Source of the DNA: Segatella copri
Lineage (GTDB): Bacteria; Bacteroidota; Bacteroidia; Bacteroidales; Bacteroidaceae
Assembly (NCBI RefSeq): GCF_949820605.1
Contig: NZ_CATKVU010000001.1
Coordinates: 62,001-126,000 of the forward strand
Reading direction: 5' to 3'
DNA length: 64,000 nucleotides
In this document: positions 46,407-55,057 of the stretch, in pieces
Layout of the letters: the number at the start of each line of letters is the position of its first letter
How positions within the stretch are numbered: the first letter of the stretch is position 1
Position numbers and translations under genes: made by a program
The notes under the pieces: model-generated
Told to the model about the DNA's origin: nothing
The model's input: the letters and a program-made list of their open reading frames with translations, nothing else
Database searches by the model: none

Positions 46407-46496
46407 ATGATGGTATTAGGAATGACATTGGCAGTTGCAGCTGCTCTTTTTGCAGAGGTTGTAAATGTAAACTATAAGATTAGCCTCGGCAAGTAA
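46407..46496 (+). CDS. Small membrane peptide, 29 residues
   Basis: MMVLGMTLAVAAALFAEVVN with the tail VNYKISLGK: a single hydrophobic helix with a short basic end. RBS-like GAAAGGGTAACATT precedes the double ATG. Start MM(V/I)LGM and the helix with -AE- are shared with the second peptide at 46614, in the same spacing relative to GAAAGG(G/A)TAA. The shared features argue for a real paired gene. It could be a small toxin, a stress-related membrane peptide or a regulator of a membrane complex; the promoter has a palindromic operator. Confidence 0.55.
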   Translation: MMVLGMTLAVAAALFAEVVNVNYKISLGK

Positions 46497-46613
46497 GCAA
46501 GCTTTGAGAGGCATCCATAGGATGCTTCCAATGAAGCTTCTCTAATGGATATTAGATGAGGTAAAGAAGATGTAGATTAGGATAACAGATTGATATAGAG
46601 AAAGGATAAGATT

Positions 46614-46700
46614 ATGATGATTTTAGGAATGATTTTAGCTTTGATTGTTGCAGCATGCGCTGAGTATGGTGCAAGATCCAACATGAAGAACTTCGCTTAA
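46614..46700 (+). CDS. Small membrane peptide, 28 residues, paralogue of the preceding
   Basis: MMILGMILALIVAACAEYGA with the tail RSNMKNFA. It shares MM-LGM-LA...A-AE with the peptide at 46407 and the upstream segment GAAAGGATAAGATT. The two are 117 bp apart on the same strand with no other promoter clearly visible between them, so one transcript could carry both. Confidence 0.55.
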   Translation: MMILGMILALIVAACAEYGARSNMKNFA

Positions 46701-46879
46701 CAGGCGATGTTTCATGAAAATTTGAGAGAATTGTAGAAAGAAGTTTCAATATATATTATGGAGATGGCAGTTGTAGGCGTTTGTGAAGATGCTTGCAGCT
46801 GCCTTTTCTTTTTGTATCTTTAGGGTGTCGAAATTCAAAATTAAAGTTGTACCTTTGCACCCAAGTTGAGATTACAGAA

Positions 46880-47053
46880 ATGAAAAAGGAACGTGAAACG
46901 GCAAACAAATATCGTCAGCAAGCTCTTGAAGGAGATTTAATGGCGATGAACAACATGGGTGTCTGCTATGCGCAAAGCATCGGTGTTGTGGAGGATCATG
47001 TAATGGCATTTCAGTGGTACATGAAGGCTGCTCTAAGTTTGTACAACTACTGA
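46880..47053 (+). pseudogene. Sel1-repeat protein fragment
   Basis: 57 residues, MKKERETANKYRQQALEGDL then MAMNNMGVCYAQSIGVVEDH and AFQWYMKAA, which cover one Sel1 unit and the beginning of the next. Sel1 proteins usually have many such units, so this is an N-terminal scrap that ends soon after. A TACCTTTG box at 46850 precedes it. It may still be transcribed together with yaaA, which starts 34 bp later. Confidence 0.6.
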
Positions 47054-47087
47054 TTATTGATGTTCAAAAAATAAAAGATAGATTATT

Positions 47088-47840
47088 ATGCAGATATTAT
47101 TGGCAAATGCAAAAATCATGTTTGATAAGACAGACAGGAAGCCTATCTCCGTGCCACTCTTCCAATCAGTTGCCAATGTCTTGGCCGAAGAAATGGCAAG
47201 GATGAATGTAGAGGAATTGGCTAGGCAACTGGATTGCAGCAGCAAGATTGCAACTGAAAATTGGAAACGCTATCATAATTTTATGGCAACTGAAAAGATG
47301 CCTGCTATCCTGGCTTACAATGGTCAGGCTTATAAACATCTGCGTGCCAGTTCTTTAAGTGAGGACTCCTTAGAGTATGCCCAGAAGCATCTCTGGATTA
47401 CCTGTTTTCTCTATGGCTTGCTTCGTCCAATGGATGGCATCGTGCCTTATCGTATGGAGCATTGCGTATCACTTGAAGCCACAAACGACAAGCCGGTCAA
47501 TCAGTTCTGGAAAGACAAACTCACGGATGTTCTCATCGATAGTGTGAAGGCTGACGATGGCATACTCATCCATCTATCAACTGAGGAATATGAACATCTG
47601 TTTGATTGGAAAAGAGTATGTAAGGAGATAAAGGTCATTCAGCCACTCTTTTATGTACGCCAGAAAGACGGCAGATTGAAGATGCAGGCTGTATGGGCTA
47701 AATCTTGCCGTGGAGCCATGGTGAGATATATCCTGAATAATCAGCTTCTTACTCCAGAGGAACTGGCAGGTTTCAGTTACGAAGGTTTTGAATATGCGGC
47801 AGAATTAGGAGAAGCTGCTTTTCCTCATTTCGTTCGTTGA
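47088..47840 (+). CDS. yaaA: YaaA-family peroxide-stress protein
   Basis: 250 residues, full family length. MQILLANAKIMFDKTDRKPI, LEYAQKHLWITCFLYGLLRP with MDGIVPYRME, and the C-terminal KMQAVWAKSCRGAMVRYILN are characteristic of the UPF0246/YaaA family. In E. coli YaaA lowers free intracellular iron and protects DNA against H2O2. Start ATG 47088 follows the short Sel1 fragment. Confidence 0.88.
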   Translation: MQILLANAKIMFDKTDRKPISVPLFQSVANVLAEEMARMNVEELARQLDCSSKIATENWKRYHNFMATEKMPAILAYNGQAYKHLRASSLSEDSLEYAQKHLWITCFLYGLLRPMDGIVPYRMEHCVSLEATNDKPVNQFWKDKLTDVLIDSVKADDGILIHLSTEEYEHLFDWKRVCKEIKVIQPLFYVRQKDGRLKMQAVWAKSCRGAMVRYILNNQLLTPEELAGFSYEGFEYAAELGEAAFPHFVR

Positions 47841-48075
47841 ATAGAACAAAATCGTACTTTTTCATTAAAAACGAATGATATATTGAATCACTAGTGTCTC
47901 TTAATATTTCATGATCAAGAGCCTTGCGCTTCTTGAAATAGTCGGCAAGCAGTTCGGCAGGAGGCAAGATTTTTTCATCCTCTTTCGGGAACTTGCTTTC
48001 ACCCCCACCTTTATTATAAGAGGTCTTATGGTAAATAGAAAGTTTGCAGTATACCCTATTGAGAGGAATCACCAT
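47773..48075 (-). CDS. Possible small protein or gene remnant opposite yaaA
   Basis: A 100-codon minus-strand frame with plausible protein composition in its first 85 residues (KILPPAELLADYFKKRKALD and HEILRDTSDSIYHSF), whose end overlaps the yaaA 3' end. I recognise no family. It may be a truncated gene whose true C-terminus was lost, or a chance frame. The remaining 48076-48283 shows nothing else. Confidence 0.3.
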   Translation of the reverse strand: MVIPLNRVYCKLSIYHKTSYNKGGGESKFPKEDEKILPPAELLADYFKKRKALDHEILRDTSDSIYHSFLMKKYDFVLFNERNEEKQLLLILPHIQNLRN

Positions 48076-48283
48076 ATAACTTTAGCAATTAGTTTTTTTA
48101 ATTATAAAGCATTTAAATTGCATTGCAAGGATTATGATAAATAGTAAATTAAATATGGTCTGTATAATGTAATATCAGCCTCTCTTTTGTGCCGTAAATA
48201 TTAATATCCTATTCTAATTTAGACATGAATGTTATTAGTAGTCTAAAAATAATCGTAAATCTTTAAAGAAATACGTTTAAAAA

Positions 48284-48315
48284 TTTGGAGGTTACATAAA
48301 ATCGTTGTAACTTTG
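48284..48315 (+). promoter_or_regulatory. Promoter of the compact Septu operon
   Basis: -33 TTTG at 48284-48287 and -7 TAACTTTG at 48308-48315, exactly 20 nt apart, 25 bp before the ptuA-like start codon. Confidence 0.65.
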
Positions 48316-48340
48316 TGCGCATAATAAAATTATAGCAATC

Positions 48341-49669
48341 ATGAGAATTAACAAGATAGATATTGTAAACTTTAAAGGATTCCAGCGTGAAATGAGGGAA
48401 TTCAAGTCGAATCTTACAGTGGTTATTGGCAACAATACCGCAGGTAAGACTACTTTGCTCAAGGCTTTACAGATAGGATTGGGTGCCTATTTGCAATGTT
48501 TGAGTAAACTGCCTAGTACAGTACAATATCGTCGCAACTTTAGTATTCATGATCGCTTTATGGCATTTGATTCAACAGAAAAAGATTATGTCCCAAACGG
48601 AGAGCGTACTCGCATCACAATAGATGCAGATTTCTACGTTACTGATTCCATAGAAAATAATGAGCCACAATTTACTCCTATTTCTATTTCATGGTCTCGC
48701 GAATTCACTGGTAGTACCACAACTCATAGCAGATCATGTGCAGGGGAACTGATGACTATGGTTTCAGACATGGAAGCCAAAAGATATGAGCATCATGATG
48801 GTGCAATATATCCATTAGTCTTATCTTTCGGAGCCAAGAGAACCAGCGATGCCCAGATGAAGATTACCCGTAAGATAAAGGAAAGAGCGTCTAGAATAGA
48901 GAAAGCCTACAAATTTGCTCTCCATGACAAGGTTGACTTTGATGGTGCTATGGAATGGTTAGCTCGTTACGATAAAAATGTCAGGGATGGAAAAGAATTT
49001 GAGGGAACTCGCGAAGCTTTCTTTGAGGCACTGCAAACAGCTATTCCTGCTTTGTCAGAAATCGATTTTGATCATGGTGAAATAGAAGCTGTGGTATCGA
49101 TAACAGGACATATTCCCTCTCGCCATCATTTCTCTTACATGAGTGATGGACTTCAGTCAATGATTAATATTGTAGCAGAGATTGCCCATCGTTGCATCGA
49201 ATTAAATGGTTGCTTGGGACGGAATGCTGTTAAAAAGACACCTGGTGTTGTGATGATAGATGAGATTGATCTCTATCTGCATCCTCATTGGCAAAAGCAT
49301 GTGCTTCAGGATTTGGCTCAGGCTTTCCCTATGATTCAGTTCATTGTATCTACCCATAGTCCATTTATCGTTCAGAGTCTTCAAAAGAATCAGCTTATCA
49401 GCTTCGATGAAAATGTAATGATAGAAGGTGAACCTTACCGAGAATCATTAGAGGATATTACTGCCGATCGAATGGGTTTGGAACAGAATATTAGAAGTAA
49501 AAGATTTCAGGAGATGCAGGAAATCGCAAAAAATTACTTCAAGTCGATACAAAACGGAGAAGAAGACAAGAAATTATTGGAGAAGCTAAGAGAGATTGAA
49601 GCTACCTTCAGCGATAATCCTGCCTATCTTGCTTTATTACAATCTGAATATAATACGAAAGGAAATTAG
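48341..49669 (+). CDS. ptuA: PtuA-like ATPase of a Septu system
   Basis: 442 residues. Walker A is VIGNNTAGKTT (30-38) right after the NFKGF start typical of RecF/OLD-like ATPases, Walker B is VVMIDEIDLYLHP near 301 and the switch STHSPF near 336. A central region with SFGAKRTSD and HHFSYMSDGLQSM holds the signature helix. Size and the immediately following HNH gene (3-bp gap) fit Septu PtuA. PtuA oligomers hold PtuB and release nuclease activity when nucleotide levels fall on infection; that mechanism is from the literature and not shown here. The module is independent of the HEPN-containing relative at 15324. Confidence 0.88.
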   Translation: MRINKIDIVNFKGFQREMREFKSNLTVVIGNNTAGKTTLLKALQIGLGAYLQCLSKLPSTVQYRRNFSIHDRFMAFDSTEKDYVPNGERTRITIDADFYVTDSIENNEPQFTPISISWSREFTGSTTTHSRSCAGELMTMVSDMEAKRYEHHDGAIYPLVLSFGAKRTSDAQMKITRKIKERASRIEKAYKFALHDKVDFDGAMEWLARYDKNVRDGKEFEGTREAFFEALQTAIPALSEIDFDHGEIEAVVSITGHIPSRHHFSYMSDGLQSMINIVAEIAHRCIELNGCLGRNAVKKTPGVVMIDEIDLYLHPHWQKHVLQDLAQAFPMIQFIVSTHSPFIVQSLQKNQLISFDENVMIEGEPYRESLEDITADRMGLEQNIRSKRFQEMQEIAKNYFKSIQNGEEDKKLLEKLREIEATFSDNPAYLALLQSEYNTKGN

Positions 49670-49672
49670 CCG

Positions 49673-50398
49673 ATGAGACCAGTAGAGAAAAAGAATGTTG
49701 GCGAAACTGTCTCTTATGTAAATTCCAAGAATCAAACAATAACAGAGACTATACAAGAATACTATTCTCCCTATAATAATGCCAAAATGCCATTATTGGG
49801 TAATCTTGGCTGGTTTTGTTCTTATTGTGAAGGAACCCATTTGCCAAATGAACTCGCAGTGGAACATATTGAACCAAAAGGAACAAATGGAGAAGAGACG
49901 GCATGGAATAACTTTTTAATATCCTGTGGTATCTGTAATTCCACAAAAGGGCACCCTGAAATTCATGAAGAGGATTATCATTGGCCACATACTGATAATA
50001 CTTTCAGAGACTTCATCTACACTGCAGGTGGAGCGGTCATGCTGAATCCTCATTTGGATGAAGATGAAAAGGGCAAAGCCAAGAAACTATTTGATTTAGT
50101 AAAACTTGGAGCATATCCTGGCAATGAATTAGAACCTACTCCAAGAGATTTCCGATGGAAGAAACGCCTGGAAACATGGGATTTAGCAGAACGATTACGC
50201 AATAAGTTCAATGCTGGCATTGCAGATGTTGAAGAAATTATCTGTTTGGCTCAGAAACTAGGCTATTGGTCTGTTTGGTTTACTGTCTTTAAAGGATACG
50301 ATGAAGTTAGAAAACGTTTAATCTCTGACTTTACCGGCACATGCACCTCCTGTTTTGATGCAAATAATCATTATGAGCCGATCAAGCGAAACAAATAG
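49673..50398 (+). CDS. ptuB: PtuB-like HNH endonuclease of a Septu system
   Basis: 241 residues starting MRPVEKKNVGETVSYVNSKN. The zinc-binding HNH core is visible: CSYCEGTHLPNELAVEHIEP (C-x2-C and catalytic His near 64), NNFLISCGICNSTKGHPE (near 87). The C-terminal half is helical and probably binds the ATPase. It begins 3 bp after the ptuA stop and ends at a hairpin terminator, so the operon has exactly two genes. Confidence 0.88.
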   Translation: MRPVEKKNVGETVSYVNSKNQTITETIQEYYSPYNNAKMPLLGNLGWFCSYCEGTHLPNELAVEHIEPKGTNGEETAWNNFLISCGICNSTKGHPEIHEEDYHWPHTDNTFRDFIYTAGGAVMLNPHLDEDEKGKAKKLFDLVKLGAYPGNELEPTPRDFRWKKRLETWDLAERLRNKFNAGIADVEEIICLAQKLGYWSVWFTVFKGYDEVRKRLISDFTGTCTSCFDANNHYEPIKRNK

Positions 50399-50410
50399 AA
50401 AGCGTAGCCT

Positions 50411-50440
50411 CTCACACCTTTGGTGTGAGAATAAGTTTTT
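50411..50440 (+). terminator. Rho-independent terminator of the Septu operon
   Basis: CTCACACC and GGTGTGAG arms with a TTT loop, followed by ATAAGTTTTTT; 12 bp after the ptuB stop. Confidence 0.75.
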
Positions 50441-50518
50441 TGGTGATTACAAATACTCCTTACATGATAAGGTTCTGGATGATTCAAGAGCCTTCATCAT
50501 GTGAGGAGTTTCATTTCC

Positions 50519-51142
50519 TTAAAAATGTCTGATTTGAAGGCAAGCACATAGCCGTTGCTTCAAGTCTTGAGCTCCTATGAATAGGATACCATGTATACCC
50601 ACATGGTTGGCGCCATCAACATTCACTTGCCTGTCATCTATGAAGATGCTTTCCGATGCCTGGAGACTATAGCGATTCAGAAGAAGCTGATAGATTTCTG
50701 GATTCGGTTTTATCAACTTCTCTTCCCCACTCACTACAATTCCTTCAAACATGCCAAAGAGACGGGCATGGACTTCCTTTACTATCGGGAATGTCTCATA
50801 AGACCAGTTGGTAAGACAGTATATACGATATCCTCTTTGCTTCAGTTCACACATGATCTCATAGATGCCAGGGATTTCACCACCATCCATATCTTTGTAA
50901 CAGTACCAGTAGGCAACAATATAAGGAGCATACTTGGGATAAGCCTGTTTTAAATCAAAGAGACATTCATCTATAGGCTTTCCCAAGTCTGTCTGATCAT
51001 TCCATTCATTCGTCACCACATGATCGATTATCCACTTAGCCTTCTCCCTGTCGCCATGGAACAGAGTAGTATAAAGGTTCATGCGCATCCAGTTCACCAA
51101 TACACTTCCTACATCGAAGACGATATTCTTGTATCTACTCAT
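50519..51142 (-). CDS. HAD-superfamily hydrolase (IA-like)
   Basis: 207 residues. HAD motif I is FDVGSVLVNW, where D is the nucleophile and the second acid is replaced as in related FDVGNVL proteins; motif II is CLTNWS (Thr), motif III the lysine in KLIKPNPEIYQL and motif IV FIDDRQVN. A helical cap domain is inserted after motif I (KAKWIIDHVVTNEWNDQTD). It probably removes phosphate from a small metabolite. Gap to the next minus-strand gene upstream is 14 bp, so the two may be cotranscribed. Confidence 0.88.
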   Translation of the reverse strand: MSRYKNIVFDVGSVLVNWMRMNLYTTLFHGDREKAKWIIDHVVTNEWNDQTDLGKPIDECLFDLKQAYPKYAPYIVAYWYCYKDMDGGEIPGIYEIMCELKQRGYRIYCLTNWSYETFPIVKEVHARLFGMFEGIVVSGEEKLIKPNPEIYQLLLNRYSLQASESIFIDDRQVNVDGANHVGIHGILFIGAQDLKQRLCACLQIRHF

Positions 51143-51156
51143 TGCTATCTGATTCT

Positions 51157-51951
51157 TTAAACATTCACATAGAAAAATTCAGGCTGCTTAGGTTCCGAAT
51201 ACGCTTTCTCGAATTTCCAGCTGACAGCCTTATACAGCAGGCCACCGAAAAGTCGGGCATGCTCAGGACAGACCACGACACAGCGTCCGCAAGAGATGCA
51301 TTTCTTTTCGTTGGTCTTGTAGGGTTCCCCCATAGTGATGGCTCCGACAGGGCACATTTTCACACAGGCATGGCAGGATGTACATTTTCCCTTACTCCCT
51401 TCTGGATGCAGAGGAATAGGCTTGGTATCACGATAAGGGCGATTCCCCTTTACCATCAGTCGGCTAACTGCGAACATCTTTGGTATCTTGAGTAGAAGTT
51501 CCCTACTCTTTGAAGCAAAATCATGGAGTTTCTCCGTATCATCCGCATTAGGTCTTCCTTCTGCTATCTTGGGAAATATGGAATGCTGGGCTATGATGGC
51601 AGCCGCAGAAAGTAACTTGAAGCCATGGGATTCCACCAGGTCCTTCAGCTCTATGAGCGTATCATCGTAGGCTCTGTTACCATAGACACATACTATGATG
51701 GCTGGGGTATTGTTTCCAAGAAAACGTCTCAATGAACGAACTGCCATTTCCGGGACTCTACCAGCATAGGAAGGTACGCCCACTATCAGCAGATTGCCAT
51801 CACTTCCCAGCGAGACATCATCCTTCAGCACGTCTGAGGTAATGTCATACTCAATGACAGGCTTCTGAAACTGGGATGCTATCTCACGAACGATACGTTT
51901 GGTGGAGAAAGTGGCACTAAAATAGGCCAAATGGATATTCTTAATGTTCAT
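51157..51951 (-). CDS. EFR1-type flavodoxin/4Fe-4S ferredoxin
   Basis: 264 residues combining a flavodoxin-like domain (HLAYFSATFSTKRIVREIAS; VGVPSYAGRVPEMAVRSLRR) and two 4Fe-4S clusters near the C-terminus, CTSCHACVKMCPVGAI and CISCGRCVVVCPEHA. Such proteins move electrons from FMN to iron-sulfur clusters in anaerobes. It reads divergently from the LysR gene, and the shared intergenic region holds the duplicated promoter. Confidence 0.88.
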   Translation of the reverse strand: MNIKNIHLAYFSATFSTKRIVREIASQFQKPVIEYDITSDVLKDDVSLGSDGNLLIVGVPSYAGRVPEMAVRSLRRFLGNNTPAIIVCVYGNRAYDDTLIELKDLVESHGFKLLSAAAIIAQHSIFPKIAEGRPNADDTEKLHDFASKSRELLLKIPKMFAVSRLMVKGNRPYRDTKPIPLHPEGSKGKCTSCHACVKMCPVGAITMGEPYKTNEKKCISCGRCVVVCPEHARLFGGLLYKAVSWKFEKAYSEPKQPEFFYVNV

Positions 51952-52028
51952 AATGTCTTTGGTTTCTTTTTGTTGGGTGCAAAGTTACTATTTTTAGGCG
52001 AAACCAGCGAGTGATTTCTAGAATTTTG

Positions 52029-52126
52029 TTATCTTTGCATAAGATTTGCTGCACTCGGCAATTTGAAAACAAATTTTCATTGCGCTCATTTGCATTATCT
52101 TTGCAGGAGATTTGCTGCACTCGGCA
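52029..52126 (+). promoter_or_regulatory. Tandemly duplicated promoter segment upstream of the lysR gene
   Basis: The 32-nt segment with TTATCTTTGCA and AGATTTGCTGCACTCGGCA occurs at 52029-52060 and 52095-52126, with two mismatches and a 66-bp period. Each holds a TATCTTTG -7 box, so there are two start sites in tandem. The half-palindrome TGC-GCACTCGGCA could be the LysR-type binding site. Confidence 0.6.
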
Positions 52127-52167
52127 TCATATTGACGAGGATTTTTGAAATAACAAAGGAACATACA

Positions 52168-53061
52168 ATGATAGATACAAGACTGAAAGTTTTCAGAAGT
52201 GTGGCTACACTCCTGAGTTTCACTAAGGCTGCCAACGAACTGTTCATCAGTCAGCCTGCCATCAGCAAGCACATACAAGAGCTTGAAAAGGAATATGGGG
52301 TGCAACTGTTCGACAGAATCGGCAATCGCATCCAGCTCACCCGTGCCGGACAACTTATGCTTGACCATGCCTGCAAGATTATCGATGCCTATCAGAATCT
52401 CGATTTCGACATGAAGAAGCTCACAGAGAAATCTGGTGGCGAACTGCGCATCGGAGCCAGTACCACCATCTCACAATATGTTCTCCCCAAACTGATTGCT
52501 GAATTCAGGAAACTATATCCCGACATTCGTCTTACCCTGCTCAGCGGAAATTCTCATGAGATAGAGGATGCGCTTGCTGCAGGAAGGATAGATCTGGGTA
52601 TGGTGGAAGGCATCAAGCGGCAGCTCACCTTTAAATACACTCCTTTCATGAAAGATGAGCTGGTGGCGTTCGTACATTGTTCCAATCCCCTAGCCCAGCA
52701 AGATGAGATTTCTCTGGACCTTCTCAGGCAGACACCGATTGTACTGCGTGAATTAGGTTCCGGAACTTTGGATGTCATCCAAAAAGCCCTGCAGGAAAAC
52801 GGCATTGCTCTTTCTGATCTGAACATTGAGATGAATCTGGGAACCACAGAGGGCATCAAGCATTTCGTGGAACATTCCTTAAGCATGGGTATCATCAGCG
52901 TAAGAGCCATCTACAGAAGTATCTATGAACAAGTATTCAAGGTTCTGGAAATTGAGAATCTGAAGATGGAACGAGAATTTCTATTTGTTGAGAAGAGAGG
53001 CGAGACCGCTAAACTCCAGCAGACATTCAAGAGATTCATAACTAAAGGTTATAACGTATAG
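52168..53061 (+). CDS. LysR-family transcriptional regulator
   Basis: 297 residues from ATG 52168; the frame extends upstream through the promoter but there is no sensible start there. The HTH is visible as FTKAANELFISQPAISKHIQ followed by ELEKEYGVQLFDR; the effector-binding domain follows (GELRIGASTTISQYVLPKLI). Family similarity is to CysL/CysB-like members. It lies next to a YeiH-type exporter gene, which such regulators often control, suggesting response to sulfur or nitrogen compounds. Confidence 0.92.
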   Translation: MIDTRLKVFRSVATLLSFTKAANELFISQPAISKHIQELEKEYGVQLFDRIGNRIQLTRAGQLMLDHACKIIDAYQNLDFDMKKLTEKSGGELRIGASTTISQYVLPKLIAEFRKLYPDIRLTLLSGNSHEIEDALAAGRIDLGMVEGIKRQLTFKYTPFMKDELVAFVHCSNPLAQQDEISLDLLRQTPIVLRELGSGTLDVIQKALQENGIALSDLNIEMNLGTTEGIKHFVEHSLSMGIISVRAIYRSIYEQVFKVLEIENLKMEREFLFVEKRGETAKLQQTFKRFITKGYNV

Positions 53062-53145
53062 TTATTATGTATATACAACATCTCATGATTTTTCGTACCT
53101 TTGCACCCGCTTTTCAAAAGCGAATAACCGACAAAAAAGAAAAAT

Positions 53146-54189
53146 ATGAGATTATCAGAACAAAGGAGCAGTATGCTGCATGGCGTATTGCTCATCGCAC
53201 TCTTCGCATGCGCTGCTTTCTACATCGGTGGCATGGACTGGATGAAAGCTCTTTCGTTTAGCCCCATGGTGGTGGGCATCATCATTGGTATGCTCTATGC
53301 CAATAGTTTACGTAACAACCTGCCCGACACCTGGGTACCGGGCATCAAGTTTTGCAGCAAGCGAATCCTCCGCACAGGCATCATCCTTTATGGTTTCAAG
53401 CTCACCTTCCAGGATGTGATGGCTGTTGGAGTCTCTGCCATCGTGATGGATGCCATCATCGTATGCGGCACCATCGGCTTGGGAATCCTGGTGGGAAGAC
53501 TCCTGAAAATTGACCGCAGCATCGCACTGCTCACCGCTTGCGGAAGTGCCATCTGTGGAGCTGCAGCAGTATTGGGTGTGGATGGGGCCATTCGTCCGAA
53601 GCCTTACAAGACGGCAGTAGCCGTAGCCACTGTAGTCATCTTTGGTACATTATCCATGTTCCTCTACCCTATTCTCTACAGGGCTGGCATCTTTGACCTA
53701 TCACCAGATATGATGGGACTCTTTACGGGTTCCACTGTTCATGAAGTAGCCCATGTGGTAGGTGCAGCCAATGCCATGGGAGCCGAGGTGAGCAACAATG
53801 CCATCATTGTGAAAATGATAAGGGTGATGATGCTGGTACCGGTATTACTGGTGATTGCATGGACCGTTGCTAGGGATGTTGCTAAAAGAGACTGTTTGGA
53901 AAATACTGATACCAACAAGCCTAAAATCAGCATTCCATGGTTTGCCATTCTCTTCCTGGTAGTTATCGGATTCAATTCTCTTGGGTTGCTTCCGGAAAGC
54001 ATAGTGGATTGGATTAACCAACTGGATACTTTCCTCCTGACCATGGCAATGGCTGCATTGGGAGCCGAAACAAGCTTTGACAAATTCAAGAAAGCTGGCA
54101 TTAAGCCTTTCCTCTTAGCTGCCATTCTTTATTGCTGGCTCATCGGAGGTGGATATTGTCTGGTGAAGTTTGCCATACCTTATTTATAA
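53146..54189 (+). CDS. YeiH-family (UPF0324) putative sulfate exporter
   Basis: 347 residues with about ten hydrophobic segments. SPMVVGIIIGMLYANSLRNN, LTACGSAICGAAAVLGVDG and GLFTGSTVHEVAHVVGAAN are UPF0324 signatures. ATG 53146 lies after a TACCTTTG box at 53096-53103. LysR-YeiH neighbours are a common pair; the exporter is thought to move sulfate or related anions. The ORF in another frame before it (53067) is a shadow. Confidence 0.88.
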   Translation: MRLSEQRSSMLHGVLLIALFACAAFYIGGMDWMKALSFSPMVVGIIIGMLYANSLRNNLPDTWVPGIKFCSKRILRTGIILYGFKLTFQDVMAVGVSAIVMDAIIVCGTIGLGILVGRLLKIDRSIALLTACGSAICGAAAVLGVDGAIRPKPYKTAVAVATVVIFGTLSMFLYPILYRAGIFDLSPDMMGLFTGSTVHEVAHVVGAANAMGAEVSNNAIIVKMIRVMMLVPVLLVIAWTVARDVAKRDCLENTDTNKPKISIPWFAILFLVVIGFNSLGLLPESIVDWINQLDTFLLTMAMAALGAETSFDKFKKAGIKPFLLAAILYCWLIGGGYCLVKFAIPYL

Positions 54190-54330
54190 GAATATCTATA
54201 TAGAAGGTATATTATAACGACAGAGGAAAACATCCATGTGAAAAGTAGAACGATTCACAAATGGGGAAAGAAAAGCCGGAGAGATATATACATGATAGTA
54301 TTTACATCGTCATAAACGGTAAGAAAAGCA

Positions 54331-54962
54331 TTATTGATAGACTACAAGTTCTCTTGGGAGATTGATTATCTTCAACCTCTCGAACCAGAGCTTCATGGAA
54401 GAGCCTTGGTGGCGCTTGACATGGCTATTGATGATATAATAGTCGGCCTGGTATCGTCCATCAGGTCAGAGAAAGCTGCCTTGATGCGCGAACACTTCTC
54501 GTTGATGGCATTATCAAGAGGGTTCGTCAGGCGATTCACTGTTTCTGTGATTTTATCGGGATCGATTCTGTTGCCGATTTTTCGGTAGAGGGCAAACAGT
54601 TCCTCACGATGATCCGCCAGGTTCTTGAACTCTATTCCTTCCGGGTGATTCAGAAAGAGCAGATAGAGGGCCTTGTGGATGGGACTGAGCTGCACTTCAC
54701 TGTTTCCATAGTTTGGGAGCAAGAAACGGTAATCTTCCGTGATGACCAGAGGACTGAGGGTTGCCCTTGCTGCCTCGATACGGAGCTGTTCCAATACGGG
54801 CACACTGATGGCTTTTAACAAAAGATCGGTTCTACCTTCTGCTAAAAGCTGGGTGGAAAGCGTCTTTACCTGAGCGGCTTTCTCCTCTGGGGTCATATTT
54901 CTTATTTCTTCTTGCATACTGGTTGCAAAAGTACAAAAAGAATGGGAAAAATCGTTTCTCAT
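54331..54962 (-). pseudogene. Unknown Bacteroidetes gene with a frameshift near its 3' end
   Basis: The first 155 residues or so (MQEEIRNMTPEEKAAQVKTL from an internal ATG, then PLVITEDYRFLLPNYGNSEV and LSPIHKALYLLFLNHPEGIE) are protein-like. The frame ends at 54393 after KALP, but shifting frame near 54470-54485 gives DGRYQADYYIINSHVKRHQG, then LWFERLKIINLPRELVVYQ and a stop at 54331, a natural-looking C-terminus. So a one-base change truncated a protein of about 205 residues. The family seems common in Bacteroidales, but its function is unknown to me. Between 54190 and 54330 nothing else is seen. Confidence 0.6.
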
Positions 54963-55057
54963 CTAGAAAAAATCTTCTTTTGCAAGGCTTGCGTTTGATT
55001 TTTCATAGGGAATCTGATTCTTTGTATGTATCTTTGCATCCAAATTGAAATATAGAA

